Positions 44,968 through 58,499 of a DNA stretch of 64,000 nucleotides are shown here, piece after piece; within the stretch, counting starts at the first letter, position 1; each line of letters begins with the position of its first letter. The DNA is from Pantoea rodasii (GTDB taxonomy: Bacteria > Pseudomonadota > Gammaproteobacteria > Enterobacterales > Enterobacteriaceae). The translations under genes were made by a program, and so were the position numbers. The notes beneath the pieces are model-generated. The model was not told the DNA's origin. It made no database searches and saw only the letters and a program-made list of their open reading frames with translations. The DNA is taken from positions 62,001-126,000 of the forward strand of contig NZ_MLFP01000010.1 of the NCBI RefSeq assembly GCF_002095465.1, in the 5' to 3' direction.

Positions 44968-45890
44968 TTATTTGGCTACACGTGCCTGCCACAACGCGCT
45001 GCCATCATGGATTTGATCGAGCAGTACGCCCAACCCCCAAAATTTTTCCAACACGTTGTCTTTGTTTACGCGGCAGTGCTCACTGGCGAACGTGCCCAGG
45101 CGCTGATGGTAAATCTTGGCGTTTTTTGGATAGCCGAGCGTTTCAGTCACGGCGCTGAGCGAGAGGAACAGCGACAGTTCGTGGGCTTTTTCCGGCTGCT
45201 GTGCGCGTGGTGATACAGCCAGTGATACAGGCCCGGATGGAAGTTAGTGAATACACCGCTGAAGCCTTTGGATCCCGCCTGTATCGCCGGCCAGGCAATC
45301 GCTGCGTTGGCATTGATGATGGCAAGTGGCGTGCCTGCGGCCAGCTTGACGCGTCGCTCAACAGTTGGCAGATCGCAGCTCACATCTTTCAGCACCACAA
45401 AACGGCCGCTGTTTGCACAGAAGCTGAACTCTTCATCACTCAACAGTCGACGATACGGCGCCGGGCACTCATAAAGCCCCAATGGCATGTCAGCGGGTAA
45501 GGCTTCCAACAAATGGTTGAGATGGGTATAGAATGTTTCACTGCCCTGATTTTTTGGATCGAGATGGTTGGTCACCAATACCAACGCATCAATCCCGGTC
45601 GTAGCCATTGCCTGCAGTTCTTTGGTTTGTTCTGTCAGATCATCGCTGATGTGCCCAGAGGCGATAACAGGCACTTGACCCTTCACTTTTTCCACCACGA
45701 AGCGAGCCAAATTCACACGCTCCTCAAGGCTGAGATATTGCATCTCGCTTGACTGACACACCGCGAACAGTGCATCAACGCCCTCTTGCAAATACCAGCG
45801 GATTAACTTCTCCAGACCGGAATAATCTATCTGATTATCAGAGGTAAACGGGGTCAGCATGACCGGTACAATGCCTTCGATCTTTTTCAT
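44968..45890 (-). pseudogene. DHDPS/N-acetylneuraminate lyase family aldolase, frameshifted
   Basis: The first frame runs from ATG at 45890 (AGGAG upstream) through VPVMLTPFTSDNQIDYSGLE, the Tyr motif LGLYECPAPYRR and the Schiff-base Lys in VVLKDVSCDLP. It breaks near 45204. Adding one base (GCGCA to GCGGCA on the coding strand) restores AQQPEKAHELSLFLSLSAV and joins the second frame to the stop at 44968, giving about 307 aa, the normal family length. Substrate is not known; neighbours suggest a keto-deoxy sugar acid. Probably a sequencing error rather than decay. Confidence 0.82.
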
Positions 45891-45934
45891 CATCTCTCCT
45901 GCCGGCGAATAGCCGCTGTAATTATTTATCTGGT

Positions 45935-47131
45935 TTATCGTTGTTGAAGTCGTGTCATCACCTGTTGGCGATCGGGCATGTTGCTTGCCCCCTCTCGCTC
46001 AACAGCCAGTGAAGCAAAGGCAGATGCCCAGGTCGCCGCGTGCAACAAGCTCTGACCCTGAGCGAGTGCCGCCGCCAGCGCACCGTTGAATGCATCACCG
46101 GCGCCCGTGGTATCCACACTGAGCGCAGGAAATGCTGGAATATGGTGAAATTGTTGGTTATCAAGCAGCAGGGCACCGCACGACCCCATGGTGATGATCA
46201 CCCTTCGGGCTCCCAGCGCGACAATGGCTTGGGCAGCGGCACGCGCGCTGGTGACATCATGGATTTCAATGCCAGAAAGGCGCGAAGCCTCTGTTTCGTT
46301 TGGCGTGAGCACATCGATCATTGGCAGACAACTCACCACATCAGGGGAAAACGGCGCGGGGTTCATAATGACGCGCACGCCCATGGTGTGTGCGAGGCGG
46401 ATAGCGCTGCGGGTGGCTTCAAAATTGTTTTCCAACTGCAGTAACATCACATCCGCATCGGTTAATTCGTGTGTGAGTTCGGCAATCTCTTCATCTGTGA
46501 TGGTTTTGTTGGCGCCCGAGTAGATAGCAATCATGTTCTCGCCATTTTCTTGCGAGACATAAATGATGGCGCTGCCCGTGGGTTCGGTATCGGTCTGATA
46601 AAGACGAAAGGAGTGAATATCGGAGGCGGAGAGATGATCGAATGCGAACTGGCTGAATTGATCGTTACCGACTTTGGCCACAAAATGGACGCGCGTACCT
46701 GCACAACTGGCTGCCATCGCCTGATTTGCGCCTTTACCGCCCGGGCCTAACGTACTCCCTAAGGCCATCAGCGATTCACCGCTTTGCGGAAATTGCGCCA
46801 CTTTAGCGACAATATCGACGTTAAAGGCACCAAGAATGCAGACTTTCCCTTGCTTACCAGATGACTTCAACGCCCCTTTACGGGATTGCAGACGTTGCAG
46901 TAACACTTCAAAGTTACCGCTTTCACTAATGAGTTTTTCCTGCAGATTGCGACGCAACGCAATCGCTCCACCATAGCAACGCTGCACCAAGCCCTGTTGG
47001 GCCAGCGCACTAAGATCGGTACGAATGGTTTCTCTTGTCACGCCTAGTTGGCTTGCCAGCCCATTGACCGTGACCCGTTCGTGCTCATCCAGCCAATGCA
47101 AAATTTGGCTACGTCGTTCTTCCAAAAACAT
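45935..47131 (-). CDS. DeoR-type regulator fused to a ribokinase-family sugar kinase
   Basis: 398 aa. Residues 1-60 form a DeoR winged helix (RRSQILHWLDEHERVTVNGL; LGVTRETIRTDLSALA). Residues ~95-395 are a complete PfkB/ribokinase (GAFNVDIVAKVAQFPQSGES; GGKGANQAMAA; catalytic DTTGAGDAFNGALAAAL). A linker of ~30 residues joins them. It heads the operon, with GGAGGAAA before the ATG, so the protein may phosphorylate a sugar and sense it at the promoter. Both domains look intact. Substrate is unknown; ribose or a deoxy-sugar are candidates. Confidence 0.88.
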   Translation of the reverse strand: MFLEERRSQILHWLDEHERVTVNGLASQLGVTRETIRTDLSALAQQGLVQRCYGGAIALRRNLQEKLISESGNFEVLLQRLQSRKGALKSSGKQGKVCILGAFNVDIVAKVAQFPQSGESLMALGSTLGPGGKGANQAMAASCAGTRVHFVAKVGNDQFSQFAFDHLSASDIHSFRLYQTDTEPTGSAIIYVSQENGENMIAIYSGANKTITDEEIAELTHELTDADVMLLQLENNFEATRSAIRLAHTMGVRVIMNPAPFSPDVVSCLPMIDVLTPNETEASRLSGIEIHDVTSARAAAQAIVALGARRVIITMGSCGALLLDNQQFHHIPAFPALSVDTTGAGDAFNGALAAALAQGQSLLHAATWASAFASLAVEREGASNMPDRQQVMTRLQQR

Positions 47132-47291
47132 GTGCTTTCCTCCGCTTCGCCCGCAAGCGTAAGGGAGACGACTGTTTATGAAAGTGATGCGGATCTCAGC
47201 ACTCGGGAAAAAACGGAAGCAAACAAAAGCGAATGCAGATGTTTTTCAAGGAAAAAGAAGATTGTCGGGCGGATAACAAAATATGAGGCAT

Positions 47292-47320
47292 AAAAAAACC
47301 CTTCCCGGCTGGGAAGGGTT
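47292..47320 (-). terminator. gyrB terminator
   Basis: On the minus strand AACCCTTCCC, loop AGCC, GGGAAGGGTT followed by TTTTT: 10-bp stem with a 7-base T tract, 12 bases after gyrB. Confidence 0.92.
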
Positions 47321-47331
47321 GATAGGGTACA

Positions 47332-50843
<3,512 letters not shown>

Positions 50844-50912
50844 GAACGAATCCAGCTGCAGATTAAGAAGTGGTTTTCACCTAACCCTGCAATCGAGGGC
50901 GTAAACGGCGAA

Positions 50913-50999
50913 GCTAGTTTGCGCACGGCCAGCGCGCAGGCCCTGGGAGCATACTGAAGTATGTGACCAGGGACGAGCACTGCCCGGGTGCAAAATAGC
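50913..50999. repeat. ERIC-like palindromic element inserted between dnaN and recF
   Basis: Imperfect palindrome with outer arms GCTAGTTTGC and GCAAAATAGC. The central hairpin is CCCTGG, GAG, CATAC, loop TGAA, GTATG, TGA, CCAGGG (50941-50972). Its centre (GGGAGCATAC...GTATGTGAC) is laid out like the ERIC core (AGGAGCTTAC...GTAAGTGAC) but with different bases. Not a coding sequence. Confidence 0.6.
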
Positions 51000-51022
51000 G
51001 AGTAAGTTAGCCCGCTAGACCA

Positions 51023-52123
51023 TCACAAGCGCATTGGCATCACGACGTAGGCCGCGGCTGGGCTCGCTACATCTTCAATCTGCACACTCGAAACTGAATC
51101 GGTCAGCAGCAAACGCACGTTCTCGCACTTCAACGCATTCAGCACATCCAGCACGTAACTGACGTTGAAACCAATCTCCAGCTCGGTGCCGCTGTACGAC
51201 ACATCGAGCATCTCTTCCGCTTCTTCCTGTTCAGGGTTATTAGCGGTGATCTTGAGCTGATTCTCGGTGATATAGATACGAACGCCGCGGAATTTCTCGT
51301 TAGAGAGGATGGCAGCGCGGGCAAACGCCTGCTTTAACAGATCGCAACCTGCTTCCAGCGCTTTATCCGGATTCTTCGGCAATACGCGGCGATAATCAGG
51401 GAAACGGCCATCAACCAGCTTCGAAGTGAAGATGAAGTCGCCAACGTGCGCGCGAATATTGCTGCTACCAATTTGCACCTGCAGCGGGGTTTCACCACCG
51501 TCGAGCAAGCGTACCAGCTCAATCACACCTTTACGCGGCACGATCACCGAATGGTTTGGCAATGCCTGACCAATCGGCATAGAGCAGACCGCCAGACGAT
51601 GACCATCGGTGGCCACGGTGCGCAGCTCTTCACCTTCGGTTTCAAACAGCATGCCGTTGAGGTAGTAACGCACATCCTGATGCGCCATGGAAAACTGGGT
51701 CGCTTCGATCAGACGTTTCAACGTCGCCTGTGGCAAGGTGAACTCCACCTCGCTCTGCCAGTCATCCAGATTAGGGAAGTCAGTGGCAGGCAGCGTCGAT
51801 AATGAAAAACGGCTACGACCAGAACGCACCAGCATTCTGTCGCCTTCCAGCGCCAGATTGATTTCAGCCCCTTCAGGCAAACCGCGACAAATATCGAGGA
51901 ATTTACGCGCCGGTACGGTCGTCGCACCCGGTTCATGAGGCTGCGTCAGCGCAACGCGGGCCACCATCTCCATTTCTAAATCGGTGCCGGTCAGACGCAA
52001 TACGCCTTCACTCACCTGCAACAGTAAATTTCCGAGGATCGGTAAGGTCGGGCGTCCACCAAGCGGGCCGCTAACCTGTTGCAGTGGTTTCAGCAACTGC
52101 TCACGTTCTACAATAAATTTCAT
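51023..52123 (-). CDS. dnaN: DNA polymerase III beta subunit (sliding clamp)
   Basis: 366-aa clamp, exact E. coli length, with three repeats of the clamp fold and the conserved C-terminus YVVMPMRL. N-terminus MKFIVEREQLLKPLQQVSGP. It lies 5 bases after dnaA in the same transcription unit. Confidence 0.99.
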   Translation of the reverse strand: MKFIVEREQLLKPLQQVSGPLGGRPTLPILGNLLLQVSEGVLRLTGTDLEMEMVARVALTQPHEPGATTVPARKFLDICRGLPEGAEINLALEGDRMLVRSGRSRFSLSTLPATDFPNLDDWQSEVEFTLPQATLKRLIEATQFSMAHQDVRYYLNGMLFETEGEELRTVATDGHRLAVCSMPIGQALPNHSVIVPRKGVIELVRLLDGGETPLQVQIGSSNIRAHVGDFIFTSKLVDGRFPDYRRVLPKNPDKALEAGCDLLKQAFARAAILSNEKFRGVRIYITENQLKITANNPEQEEAEEMLDVSYSGTELEIGFNVSYVLDVLNALKCENVRLLLTDSVSSVQIEDVASPAAAYVVMPMRL

Positions 52124-52128
52124 ATGCG

Positions 52129-53532
52129 TCAGGAAGATAAGGTTCGAATGAGGTTAGAGAAATCTTCTTTGATGTCGTGGCTCTCTTCACGCAACTGCTC
52201 AATTTTACGGCAGGCATGGAGCACAGTGGTATGGTCGCGGCCACCAAACGCATCGCCAATTTCAGGCAGGCTATGGTTGGTTAGCTCTTTCGCCATCGCC
52301 ATCGCCATCTGGCGCGGACGAGCCACCGAGCGCGAACGGCGTTTCGACAGCAAATCCGCTACTTTAATTTTGTAGTACTCTGCCACTGTTTTCTGGATGT
52401 TATCGATGGTGACCAGTTTTTCCTGCAACGCCAGCAGATCGCGCAGCGCTTCGCGCACGAAATCGATGGTAATCGCGCGCCCTGTAAAGTTGGCGTTGGC
52501 GATAACGCGGTTCAGTGCCCCTTCCAGCTCACGCACGTTGGAGCGCAGACGCTTGGCAATAAAGAAGGCCACTTCACCCGGCAGACGAATATCGTTTTCA
52601 TCCGCTTTCTTCATCAGGATCGCGACACGCGTTTCCAGCTCAGGCGGCTCGATCGCGACGGTTAAACCCCAGCCAAAGCGCGATTTCAGGCGATCTTCTA
52701 CGCCGTTGATCTCTTTTGGATAACGATCCGAGGTCAAAATGATCTGCTGATTACCTTCCAGCAAGGCATTAAAGGTATGGAAAAACTCTTCCTGCGAACG
52801 CTCTTTGTTGGCAAAGAACTGAATGTCATCGATCAACAAGGCATCGACGGAACGGTAATAACGCTTAAATTCTTCAATCGCATTGTTCTGCAGCGCTTTT
52901 ACCATGTCTTGCACAAAACGTTCGGAGTGCATGTAAACCACTTTGGCATTCGGCTTGCGCGCAATAATGCCATTCCCCACCGCATGTAACAGGTGAGTTT
53001 TACCTAAACCGGTCCCGCCATAAAGGAAGAGAGGGTTGTAAGCGCCGCCAGGATTATCCGCCACCTGACGTGCCGCCGCGCGCGCCAGCTGGTTAGATTT
53101 ACCTTCGACGAAGTTATCGAAGTTATGACGGTTATTCACATTAGAGCGGTAGGTTACATCTGCAGGTGCCGGCACCGAATCCCAGCTGGGACGCAATATT
53201 TGCGCGGGAGCCGGACGGTTTTCAACGCGTGCAGGTGCACTCACGCTACTGGCCATGGCCGGCTGTGAGGCCGCCATTTGCGCGGCCGGGCGCGTGCCCA
53301 CTTCAAAACGCAGCAACGGCACATTCGCGCCGCAGAATTCATTCAGCAGCCCATTGATACTGTTGAGATATTTATCCCGAACCCAGTCAAGCACAAACCG
53401 ATTTGGTGCATACAAGGTCAGCGTATTGTCGTTTAATTCAGCCTGCAGCGGACGAATCCACATGCTGAATTCGGTGGCAGGAAGCTCATCCTGCAAACGG
53501 GCAAGACACTGTTGCCAAAGCGTAAGTGACAC
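52129..53532 (-). CDS. dnaA: Chromosomal replication initiator DnaA
   Basis: 467 aa from GTG at 53532, the same start codon and length as E. coli DnaA (an ORF open to 53544 adds 4 residues). Domain I ([20 protein letters not shown]), AAA+ domain III with Walker [16 protein letters not shown] and Walker [11 protein letters not shown], and domain IV DNA-binding signature [18 protein letters not shown]. Heads the dnaA-dnaN-recF-gyrB operon. Probably autoregulated through the DnaA box at 53740. Confidence 0.99.
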   Translation of the reverse strand: MSLTLWQQCLARLQDELPATEFSMWIRPLQAELNDNTLTLYAPNRFVLDWVRDKYLNSINGLLNEFCGANVPLLRFEVGTRPAAQMAASQPAMASSVSAPARVENRPAPAQILRPSWDSVPAPADVTYRSNVNNRHNFDNFVEGKSNQLARAAARQVADNPGGAYNPLFLYGGTGLGKTHLLHAVGNGIIARKPNAKVVYMHSERFVQDMVKALQNNAIEEFKRYYRSVDALLIDDIQFFANKERSQEEFFHTFNALLEGNQQIILTSDRYPKEINGVEDRLKSRFGWGLTVAIEPPELETRVAILMKKADENDIRLPGEVAFFIAKRLRSNVRELEGALNRVIANANFTGRAITIDFVREALRDLLALQEKLVTIDNIQKTVAEYYKIKVADLLSKRRSRSVARPRQMAMAMAKELTNHSLPEIGDAFGGRDHTTVLHACRKIEQLREESHDIKEDFSNLIRTLSS

Positions 53533-53739
53533 GGCGGACTCCACTCGTACAAAATCGATAAGAATTTCAGGCGCTAATAATAGAAACTGTCTTTTTTGAC
53601 ACAGGCGGTCAGAAAGCGCCTGCGACCGCTGTTCGCGGTAGTCATCCCCGGCGATCTCTGTGAGGATCGTCAGCGGAAGGGCGGATCATAGCGCAAAGCG
53701 GCACAGAGATCTTCCCTTTCTACACAGTTTTGATCCAAT

Positions 53740-53748
53740 TTATCCACA
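53740..53748 (+). promoter_or_regulatory. DnaA box (autoregulation of dnaA)
   Basis: TTATCCACA, a perfect strong DnaA box, 208 bases upstream of the dnaA start, matching the single box in the E. coli dnaA promoter region. Confidence 0.85.
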
Positions 53749-53889
53749 GGCTGCTGAGGCGCTAATGAGTTTACGCTTTCTGTAGAAAAAGCGAGCGGGG
53801 ATCTCGCTGAAAGAGGCAATTTTTCTGGTCGCCTCTCGTTTCCGCGCAATAAATCTGCAAATTGATCGCAAGAAGATCTTGCGCGATCC

Positions 53890-53917
53890 TTGCGCTTTAC
53901 CCTGTAGCCCGTATAAT
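53890..53917 (+). promoter_or_regulatory. rpmH-rnpA promoter
   Basis: TTGCGC (53890-53895), 16-base spacer, perfect TATAAT (53912-53917). Strong sigma-70 promoter reading toward rpmH. Confidence 0.8.
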
Positions 53918-54121
53918 TCCCCACCCGGCATTGTAGCGTGAAGCCTTAATGCCCGGAATCAGCGGGCTGTATCTGGGTTTCCAGGTGCCGCGAACTGCGA
54001 AGTAAATTGACTCTGGACTGTACAATTATTACAATCCCGCCTCTTTATTAAAGACACATTGAGGCGTCGGTCGATTTACTGGCCCGAAAACGCGTCACCC
54101 AGTGAAAATTTTCAAGTTTAG

Positions 54122-54274
<153 letters not shown>

Positions 54275-54288
54275 TAAAGCTAACCCTC

Positions 54289-54648
54289 GTGGTTAAGCTC
54301 GCATTTCCCAGGGAGTTACGTTTGTTAACTCCCACTCATTTCACTTTCGTCTTCCAGCAGCCACAAAGAGCCGGTACGCCGCAAATCACCATCCTCGGCC
54401 GACTTAATTCGCTGGGGCATCCCCGCATCGGTCTTACCGTCGCTAAAAAGCATGTGAAACGCGCCCATGAACGCAACCGGATCAAGCGATTGACCCGCGA
54501 AAGCTTTCGTCTGCGCCAACACGAGCTGCCTGCGATGGATTTTGTCATCGTGGCGAAAAAAGGGATTGCTGACCTCGATAACCGTGCGTTAACGGAAGCG
54601 TTGGAGAAACTATGGCGTCGTCACTGTCGCCTGGCTCGCGGCTCCTGA
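54289..54648 (+). CDS. rnpA: Ribonuclease P protein component
   Basis: 119-aa protein subunit of RNase P (tRNA 5' processing), GTG start as in E. coli. The RNR motif [20 protein letters not shown] is intact. The 3' end overlaps yidD by 37 bases. Confidence 0.98.
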   Translation: MVKLAFPRELRLLTPTHFTFVFQQPQRAGTPQITILGRLNSLGHPRIGLTVAKKHVKRAHERNRIKRLTRESFRLRQHELPAMDFVIVAKKGIADLDNRALTEALEKLWRRHCRLARGS

Positions 54649-54869
54649 TTGCCCTGATACGCGTTTATCAACGCGCCATCAGCCCACTGCTTGGACCTCA
54701 TTGTCGGTTCCATCCCACCTGCTCGCAGTATGGGATTGAGGCCTTACGTCGCTTTGGCGTTATAAAAGGTAGTTGGTTGACGATTAAACGCGTATTAAAA
54801 TGCCACCCTTTGAACCCGGGTGGTGACGATCCTGTGCCGCCAAAAACCTTTGATACCAGAGAACATTAA
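54612..54869 (+). CDS. yidD: Membrane protein insertion efficiency factor YidD
   Basis: 85-aa inner-membrane-associated protein aiding YidC/Sec insertion. Family motif [16 protein letters not shown] and [14 protein letters not shown]. Its start lies within rnpA; yidC starts 2 bases after its stop. Confidence 0.97.
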   Translation: MASSLSPGSRLLIALIRVYQRAISPLLGPHCRFHPTCSQYGIEALRRFGVIKGSWLTIKRVLKCHPLNPGGDDPVPPKTFDTREH

Positions 54870-54871
54870 CG

Positions 54872-56518
54872 ATGGATTCGCAACGCAATCTCTTTCTCAT
54901 CGCTTTTCTGTTCGTGTCTTTTATGATCTGGCAAGCCTGGCAGACGGACCACGCTCCGCAGCCACAGCAGACTCAGACCACGCAAAACACAAGCAGCGCA
55001 GCGGGTGATGCCGCCACTACCGGCGTCCCGGCTAGCGGTCAGGGCCAAACGATCACCGTTAAGACTGATGTCCTGTCACTCAGCATCAATACGCGCGGTG
55101 GCGATATTGAGCAGGCACAGCTGCTGACTTACCCGGACAAACTGGGTTCAGATGCACCGTTCCAGCTGCTGGAAACCACACCTGCCTTCATTTATCAGGC
55201 GCAGAGTGGCTTAACCGGTCGTAATGGTCCGGACAACCCGAACAATGGCGCACGTCCACTGTTCACCACTGCACAAGATCACTTCGAGATGGCCGATGGC
55301 CAGACCGAGCTGCGCGTGCCGCTGACCTGGACCGATGAAAAAGGTGTGGTTTACACCAAGACCTTCGTGTTCAAGCGTGGTGACTTCGCGGTTAACGTTG
55401 ACTACAACATCAATAACGCCTCACAGCAGCCGCTGGAAGTGTCGATGTTTGGTCAGTTGAAGCAGACGATTGATCTGCCGAAACACCGTGACACCGGCAG
55501 CAATAACTTTGCTCTGCACACTTTCCGTGGCGCAGCGTACTCGACCAGCGAAGCGAAATACGAAAAATACAAATTCGATACCATCGCGGATAACGAGAAC
55601 CTGAACGCAACCACCAGCAATGGTTGGGTGGCGATGCTGCAGCAGTACTTCGCTACGGCGTGGGTACCGCGTACTCAGGGTAACAACACCCTGTATACCA
55701 GCAACCTCGGCAACGGCATTGCGGCAATCGGTTATAAATCTTCACCGGTGACCGTAGCAGCAGGCGCACAGCAAGACCTCGGCGCAACCCTGTGGTTAGG
55801 GCCAGAAATCCAGGACAAAATGGCCGCTATCGCGCCACACCTGGACCTGACCGTGGATTACGGTTGGTTGTGGTTCATCTCTCAGCCACTGTTTAAGCTG
55901 CTGAAGTTCCTGCACAGCTTTATCGGTAACTGGGGCTTCTCTATCATCGTTATCACCTTCATCGTTCGTGGAATCATGTACCCGCTGACCAAAGCGCAGT
56001 ACACCTCCATGGCGAAGATGCGTATGCTGCAGCCGAAAATTCAGGCGATGCGTGAACGTCTGGGCGATGACAAGCAGAAACAGAGCCAGGAAATGATGGC
56101 GCTGTATAAAGCAGAGAAAGTGAACCCGTTGGGTGGTTGCTTGCCGCTGGTTATCCAGATGCCAATCTTCCTGGCCTTGTACTACATGCTGTCAGGTTCG
56201 ATTGAGCTGCGTCATGCGCCGTTCATTCTGTGGATTCATGACCTGTCCGCGCAGGACCCGTACTACATCCTGCCGGTTATCATGGGTATCACCATGTTCT
56301 TCATCCAGAAGATGTCACCGACCACCGTGACCGATCCGATGCAGCAGAAGATCATGACCTACATGCCGGTTATCTTTACCGTGTTCTTCCTGTGGTTCCC
56401 TGCCGGTCTGGTGCTGTACTACATCGTCAGTAACCTGGTGACCATCCTCCAGCAGCAGCTGATTTATCGCGGCCTGGAAAAACGTGGTCTGCACAGCCGC
56501 GACAAGAAGAAAGCGTAA
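54872..56518 (+). CDS. yidC: Membrane protein insertase YidC
   Basis: 548-aa Oxa1/YidC insertase (E. coli 548). N-terminal membrane anchor, large periplasmic domain (~residues 25-340), then the five-helix core with the conserved Arg in [15 protein letters not shown] and coiled-coil loop [18 protein letters not shown]. Lys-rich C-terminus. Followed by a terminator at 56553. Confidence 0.99.
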   Translation: MDSQRNLFLIAFLFVSFMIWQAWQTDHAPQPQQTQTTQNTSSAAGDAATTGVPASGQGQTITVKTDVLSLSINTRGGDIEQAQLLTYPDKLGSDAPFQLLETTPAFIYQAQSGLTGRNGPDNPNNGARPLFTTAQDHFEMADGQTELRVPLTWTDEKGVVYTKTFVFKRGDFAVNVDYNINNASQQPLEVSMFGQLKQTIDLPKHRDTGSNNFALHTFRGAAYSTSEAKYEKYKFDTIADNENLNATTSNGWVAMLQQYFATAWVPRTQGNNTLYTSNLGNGIAAIGYKSSPVTVAAGAQQDLGATLWLGPEIQDKMAAIAPHLDLTVDYGWLWFISQPLFKLLKFLHSFIGNWGFSIIVITFIVRGIMYPLTKAQYTSMAKMRMLQPKIQAMRERLGDDKQKQSQEMMALYKAEKVNPLGGCLPLVIQMPIFLALYYMLSGSIELRHAPFILWIHDLSAQDPYYILPVIMGITMFFIQKMSPTTVTDPMQQKIMTYMPVIFTVFFLWFPAGLVLYYIVSNLVTILQQQLIYRGLEKRGLHSRDKKKA

Positions 56519-56552
56519 CGTCTGACTGCAACAGCAGCAGCGTATACTCAAG

Positions 56553-56581
56553 GGGCGGCATTTATGTCGCCCTGTTTTTTT
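56553..56581 (+). terminator. yidC terminator
   Basis: GGGCGGCA, loop TTTA, TGTCGCCC (one G-U pair), then TG and seven T. Good Rho-independent terminator. Confidence 0.8.
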
Positions 56582-56590
56582 CAAAATTTG

Positions 56591-56713
56591 TACCCTAAAT
56601 AATTCGAGCTGCAGTAAGGCGGCAAGCGAGAGCATCCTCAGGAGCTTACTCAAGTAAGTGACTGAGGTGAACGAGCGCAGCCAACGCCGCTGTGGCTTGA
56701 AGTATGACGGGTA
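56591..56713. repeat. ERIC element between yidC and mnmE
   Basis: 123-bp ERIC copy with terminal TACCC and GGGTA and core AGGAGCTTAC / GTAAGTGACTGAGGTGAACG. It ends 12 bases before the mnmE start and so forms most of the mnmE leader. Closely related to the copy at 38499-38622. Confidence 0.92.
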
Positions 56714-56725
56714 AGAGAGAGAATC

Positions 56726-58090
56726 ATGAGCCACAGCGACACGATTGTTGCCCAGGCGACGCCTCCCGGCCGTGGCGGCGTCGGCATTCTGCGTATTTCC
56801 GGTGCCAAAGCCGCTGACGTTGCGCAAGCCGTGCTCGGCAAATTACCCAAACCGCGTTACGCCGACTACCTGCCGTTTAACGATGCGGATGGCAGCGTGC
56901 TGGATCAAGGGATTGCGCTGTGGTTTCCTGGCCCTAACTCCTTTACCGGTGAAGACGTGCTGGAGCTGCAGGGCCACGGCGGCCCGGTCATTCTCGACCT
57001 GTTGCTGAAGCGTATCGTGGCGCTGTCAGGTGTGCGCATCGCCCAGCCGGGTGAATTCTCTGAGCGAGCGTTCCTCAATGACAAACTCGATCTGGCGCAG
57101 GCGGAAGCCATCGCCGATTTGATCGACGCCAGCTCAGAGCAGGCCGCACGCTCTGCCGTGAACTCTCTGCAAGGCGCATTTTCACTGCGCATCAATACAC
57201 TTGTGGAAGCACTCACTCACCTGCGCATCTACGTGGAGGCCGCCATCGACTTCCCGGATGAGGAGATCGATTTCCTGTCTGACGGCAAAATCGAAGGCCA
57301 GCTGAATGTGGTGATCGGCGACCTTGATAACGTGCGCGCCGAAGCACGCCAGGGCAGCCTGCTGCGCGAAGGGATGAAAGTGGTGATTGCCGGTCGTCCT
57401 AACGCTGGTAAATCCAGTTTGCTCAACGCCCTCGCCGGTCGTGAAGCCGCGATTGTCACCGATATTGCCGGCACCACGCGTGACGTGCTGCGTGAGCATA
57501 TTCATATCGACGGCATGCCGCTGCACATCATCGATACTGCAGGCTTACGTGAAGCCAGCGATGAAGTCGAACGTATCGGGATTGAGCGCGCATGGCAGGA
57601 GATCGAGCAAGCCGACCGCGTACTGTTTATGGTGGATGGCACCACCACCGACGCCATCGAAGCCGCTGCTATCTGGCCTGATTTCGTGGCGCGCTTACCA
57701 ACACAGCTGCCGATTACCGTGGTGCGTAACAAAGCCGATATGACTGGCGAAGTGCTGGGCCTGACAGAAGTGAATGATCACTCACTGATTCGCCTCTCTG
57801 CGCGAACGGGTGAAGGCGTGGATGCACTGCGCGACCATTTGAAACAGAGCATGGGCTTTTCCGGCAATATGGAAGGTGGCTTCCTGGCCCGCCGCCGTCA
57901 TTTGCAGGCACTGGAGTTGGCGGCCACTCACTTACAGCAGGGCAAAGACCAACTGCTGGGTGCATGGGCGGGTGAACTGCTGGCAGAAGAGCTGCGTCTG
58001 GCACAACAGGCGCTGAGTGAAATCACTGGTGAGTTCACCTCCGACGACCTGCTCGGCAGAATCTTCTCCAGCTTCTGTATTGGTAAGTAA
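56726..58090 (+). CDS. mnmE: tRNA modification GTPase MnmE
   Basis: 454-aa GTPase that with MnmG makes 5-carboxymethylaminomethyl-uridine at tRNA wobble positions. N-terminal folate-binding domain ([20 protein letters not shown]), G domain with P-loop [18 protein letters not shown] and NKAD motifs, and the essential C-terminal CIGK. Preceded by an ERIC element. The tnaCAB genes that follow in E. coli are absent. Confidence 0.99.
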   Translation: MSHSDTIVAQATPPGRGGVGILRISGAKAADVAQAVLGKLPKPRYADYLPFNDADGSVLDQGIALWFPGPNSFTGEDVLELQGHGGPVILDLLLKRIVALSGVRIAQPGEFSERAFLNDKLDLAQAEAIADLIDASSEQAARSAVNSLQGAFSLRINTLVEALTHLRIYVEAAIDFPDEEIDFLSDGKIEGQLNVVIGDLDNVRAEARQGSLLREGMKVVIAGRPNAGKSSLLNALAGREAAIVTDIAGTTRDVLREHIHIDGMPLHIIDTAGLREASDEVERIGIERAWQEIEQADRVLFMVDGTTTDAIEAAAIWPDFVARLPTQLPITVVRNKADMTGEVLGLTEVNDHSLIRLSARTGEGVDALRDHLKQSMGFSGNMEGGFLARRRHLQALELAATHLQQGKDQLLGAWAGELLAEELRLAQQALSEITGEFTSDDLLGRIFSSFCIGK

Positions 58091-58113
58091 CGCCCTTCCA
58101 TATTGACTCAATT

Positions 58114-58215
58114 CACCTGCTGTAGCCGGTATACGTCAAATTACCTGCTATAGCGGGTAACATTCGTTCTACCTGCTATAACAGGTAGGACTTGATTTAC
58201 ACGCTATAGCGTGTA
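58114..58215. promoter_or_regulatory. Four tandem HipB-type operators spaced exactly 28 bp
   Basis: 18-bp palindromes at 58114-58131, 58142-58159, 58170-58187 and 58198-58215, each close to TACCTGCTATAGCNGGTA; the third reads TACCTGCTATAACAGGTA and the fourth TACACGCTATAGCGTGTA. Their starts are exactly 28 bases apart. E. coli hipBA also has multiple HipB sites (TATCC, 8 bases, GGATA). A possible promoter (TTGATT 58192 and TAGATT 58214) overlaps the last site. Confidence 0.85.
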
Positions 58216-58250
58216 GATTTATGAACATTCCCTTTGCTGGAGCTGTTCAT

Positions 58251-58499
58251 ATGAAAGTGACGAATGCTAAGCAATTAAGCAGCTACCTGAAAGACGTAAG
58301 GCAATCCGAACGGTTATCGCAGGAAAAAGTGGCCAGCAAAGTGGGTATCCGGCAAGACACGGTTTCCAACTTTGAGCTACAGCCCGGCACCACCAAACTG
58401 GAAACACTGTTCCGCATATTGGCGGCTTTAAATCTTGAACTCGAAGTAAAGCCACGAGGCCATCAGCAAGAGACGGATGGCTGGAAAGAGGAGTGGTGA
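58251..58499 (+). CDS. hipB: Antitoxin HipB (Xre-family)
   Basis: 82-aa helix-turn-helix protein (VRQSERLSQEKVASKVGIRQ; DTVSNFELQPGTTKLETLFR). ATG at 58251 has GGAG 8 bases upstream; the open frame to 58221 is not needed. It binds and neutralises HipA and represses the operon through the four upstream palindromes. Its stop TGA overlaps the hipA ATG by 1 base. Confidence 0.92.
   Translation: MKVTNAKQLSSYLKDVRQSERLSQEKVASKVGIRQDTVSNFELQPGTTKLETLFRILAALNLELEVKPRGHQQETDGWKEEW

Noticed and set aside
58114..58215. CRISPR-like array from four regularly spaced repeats before hipB
   Set aside because: Each repeat is a palindrome with only 10-base spacers, in a toxin-antitoxin promoter; these are operators.
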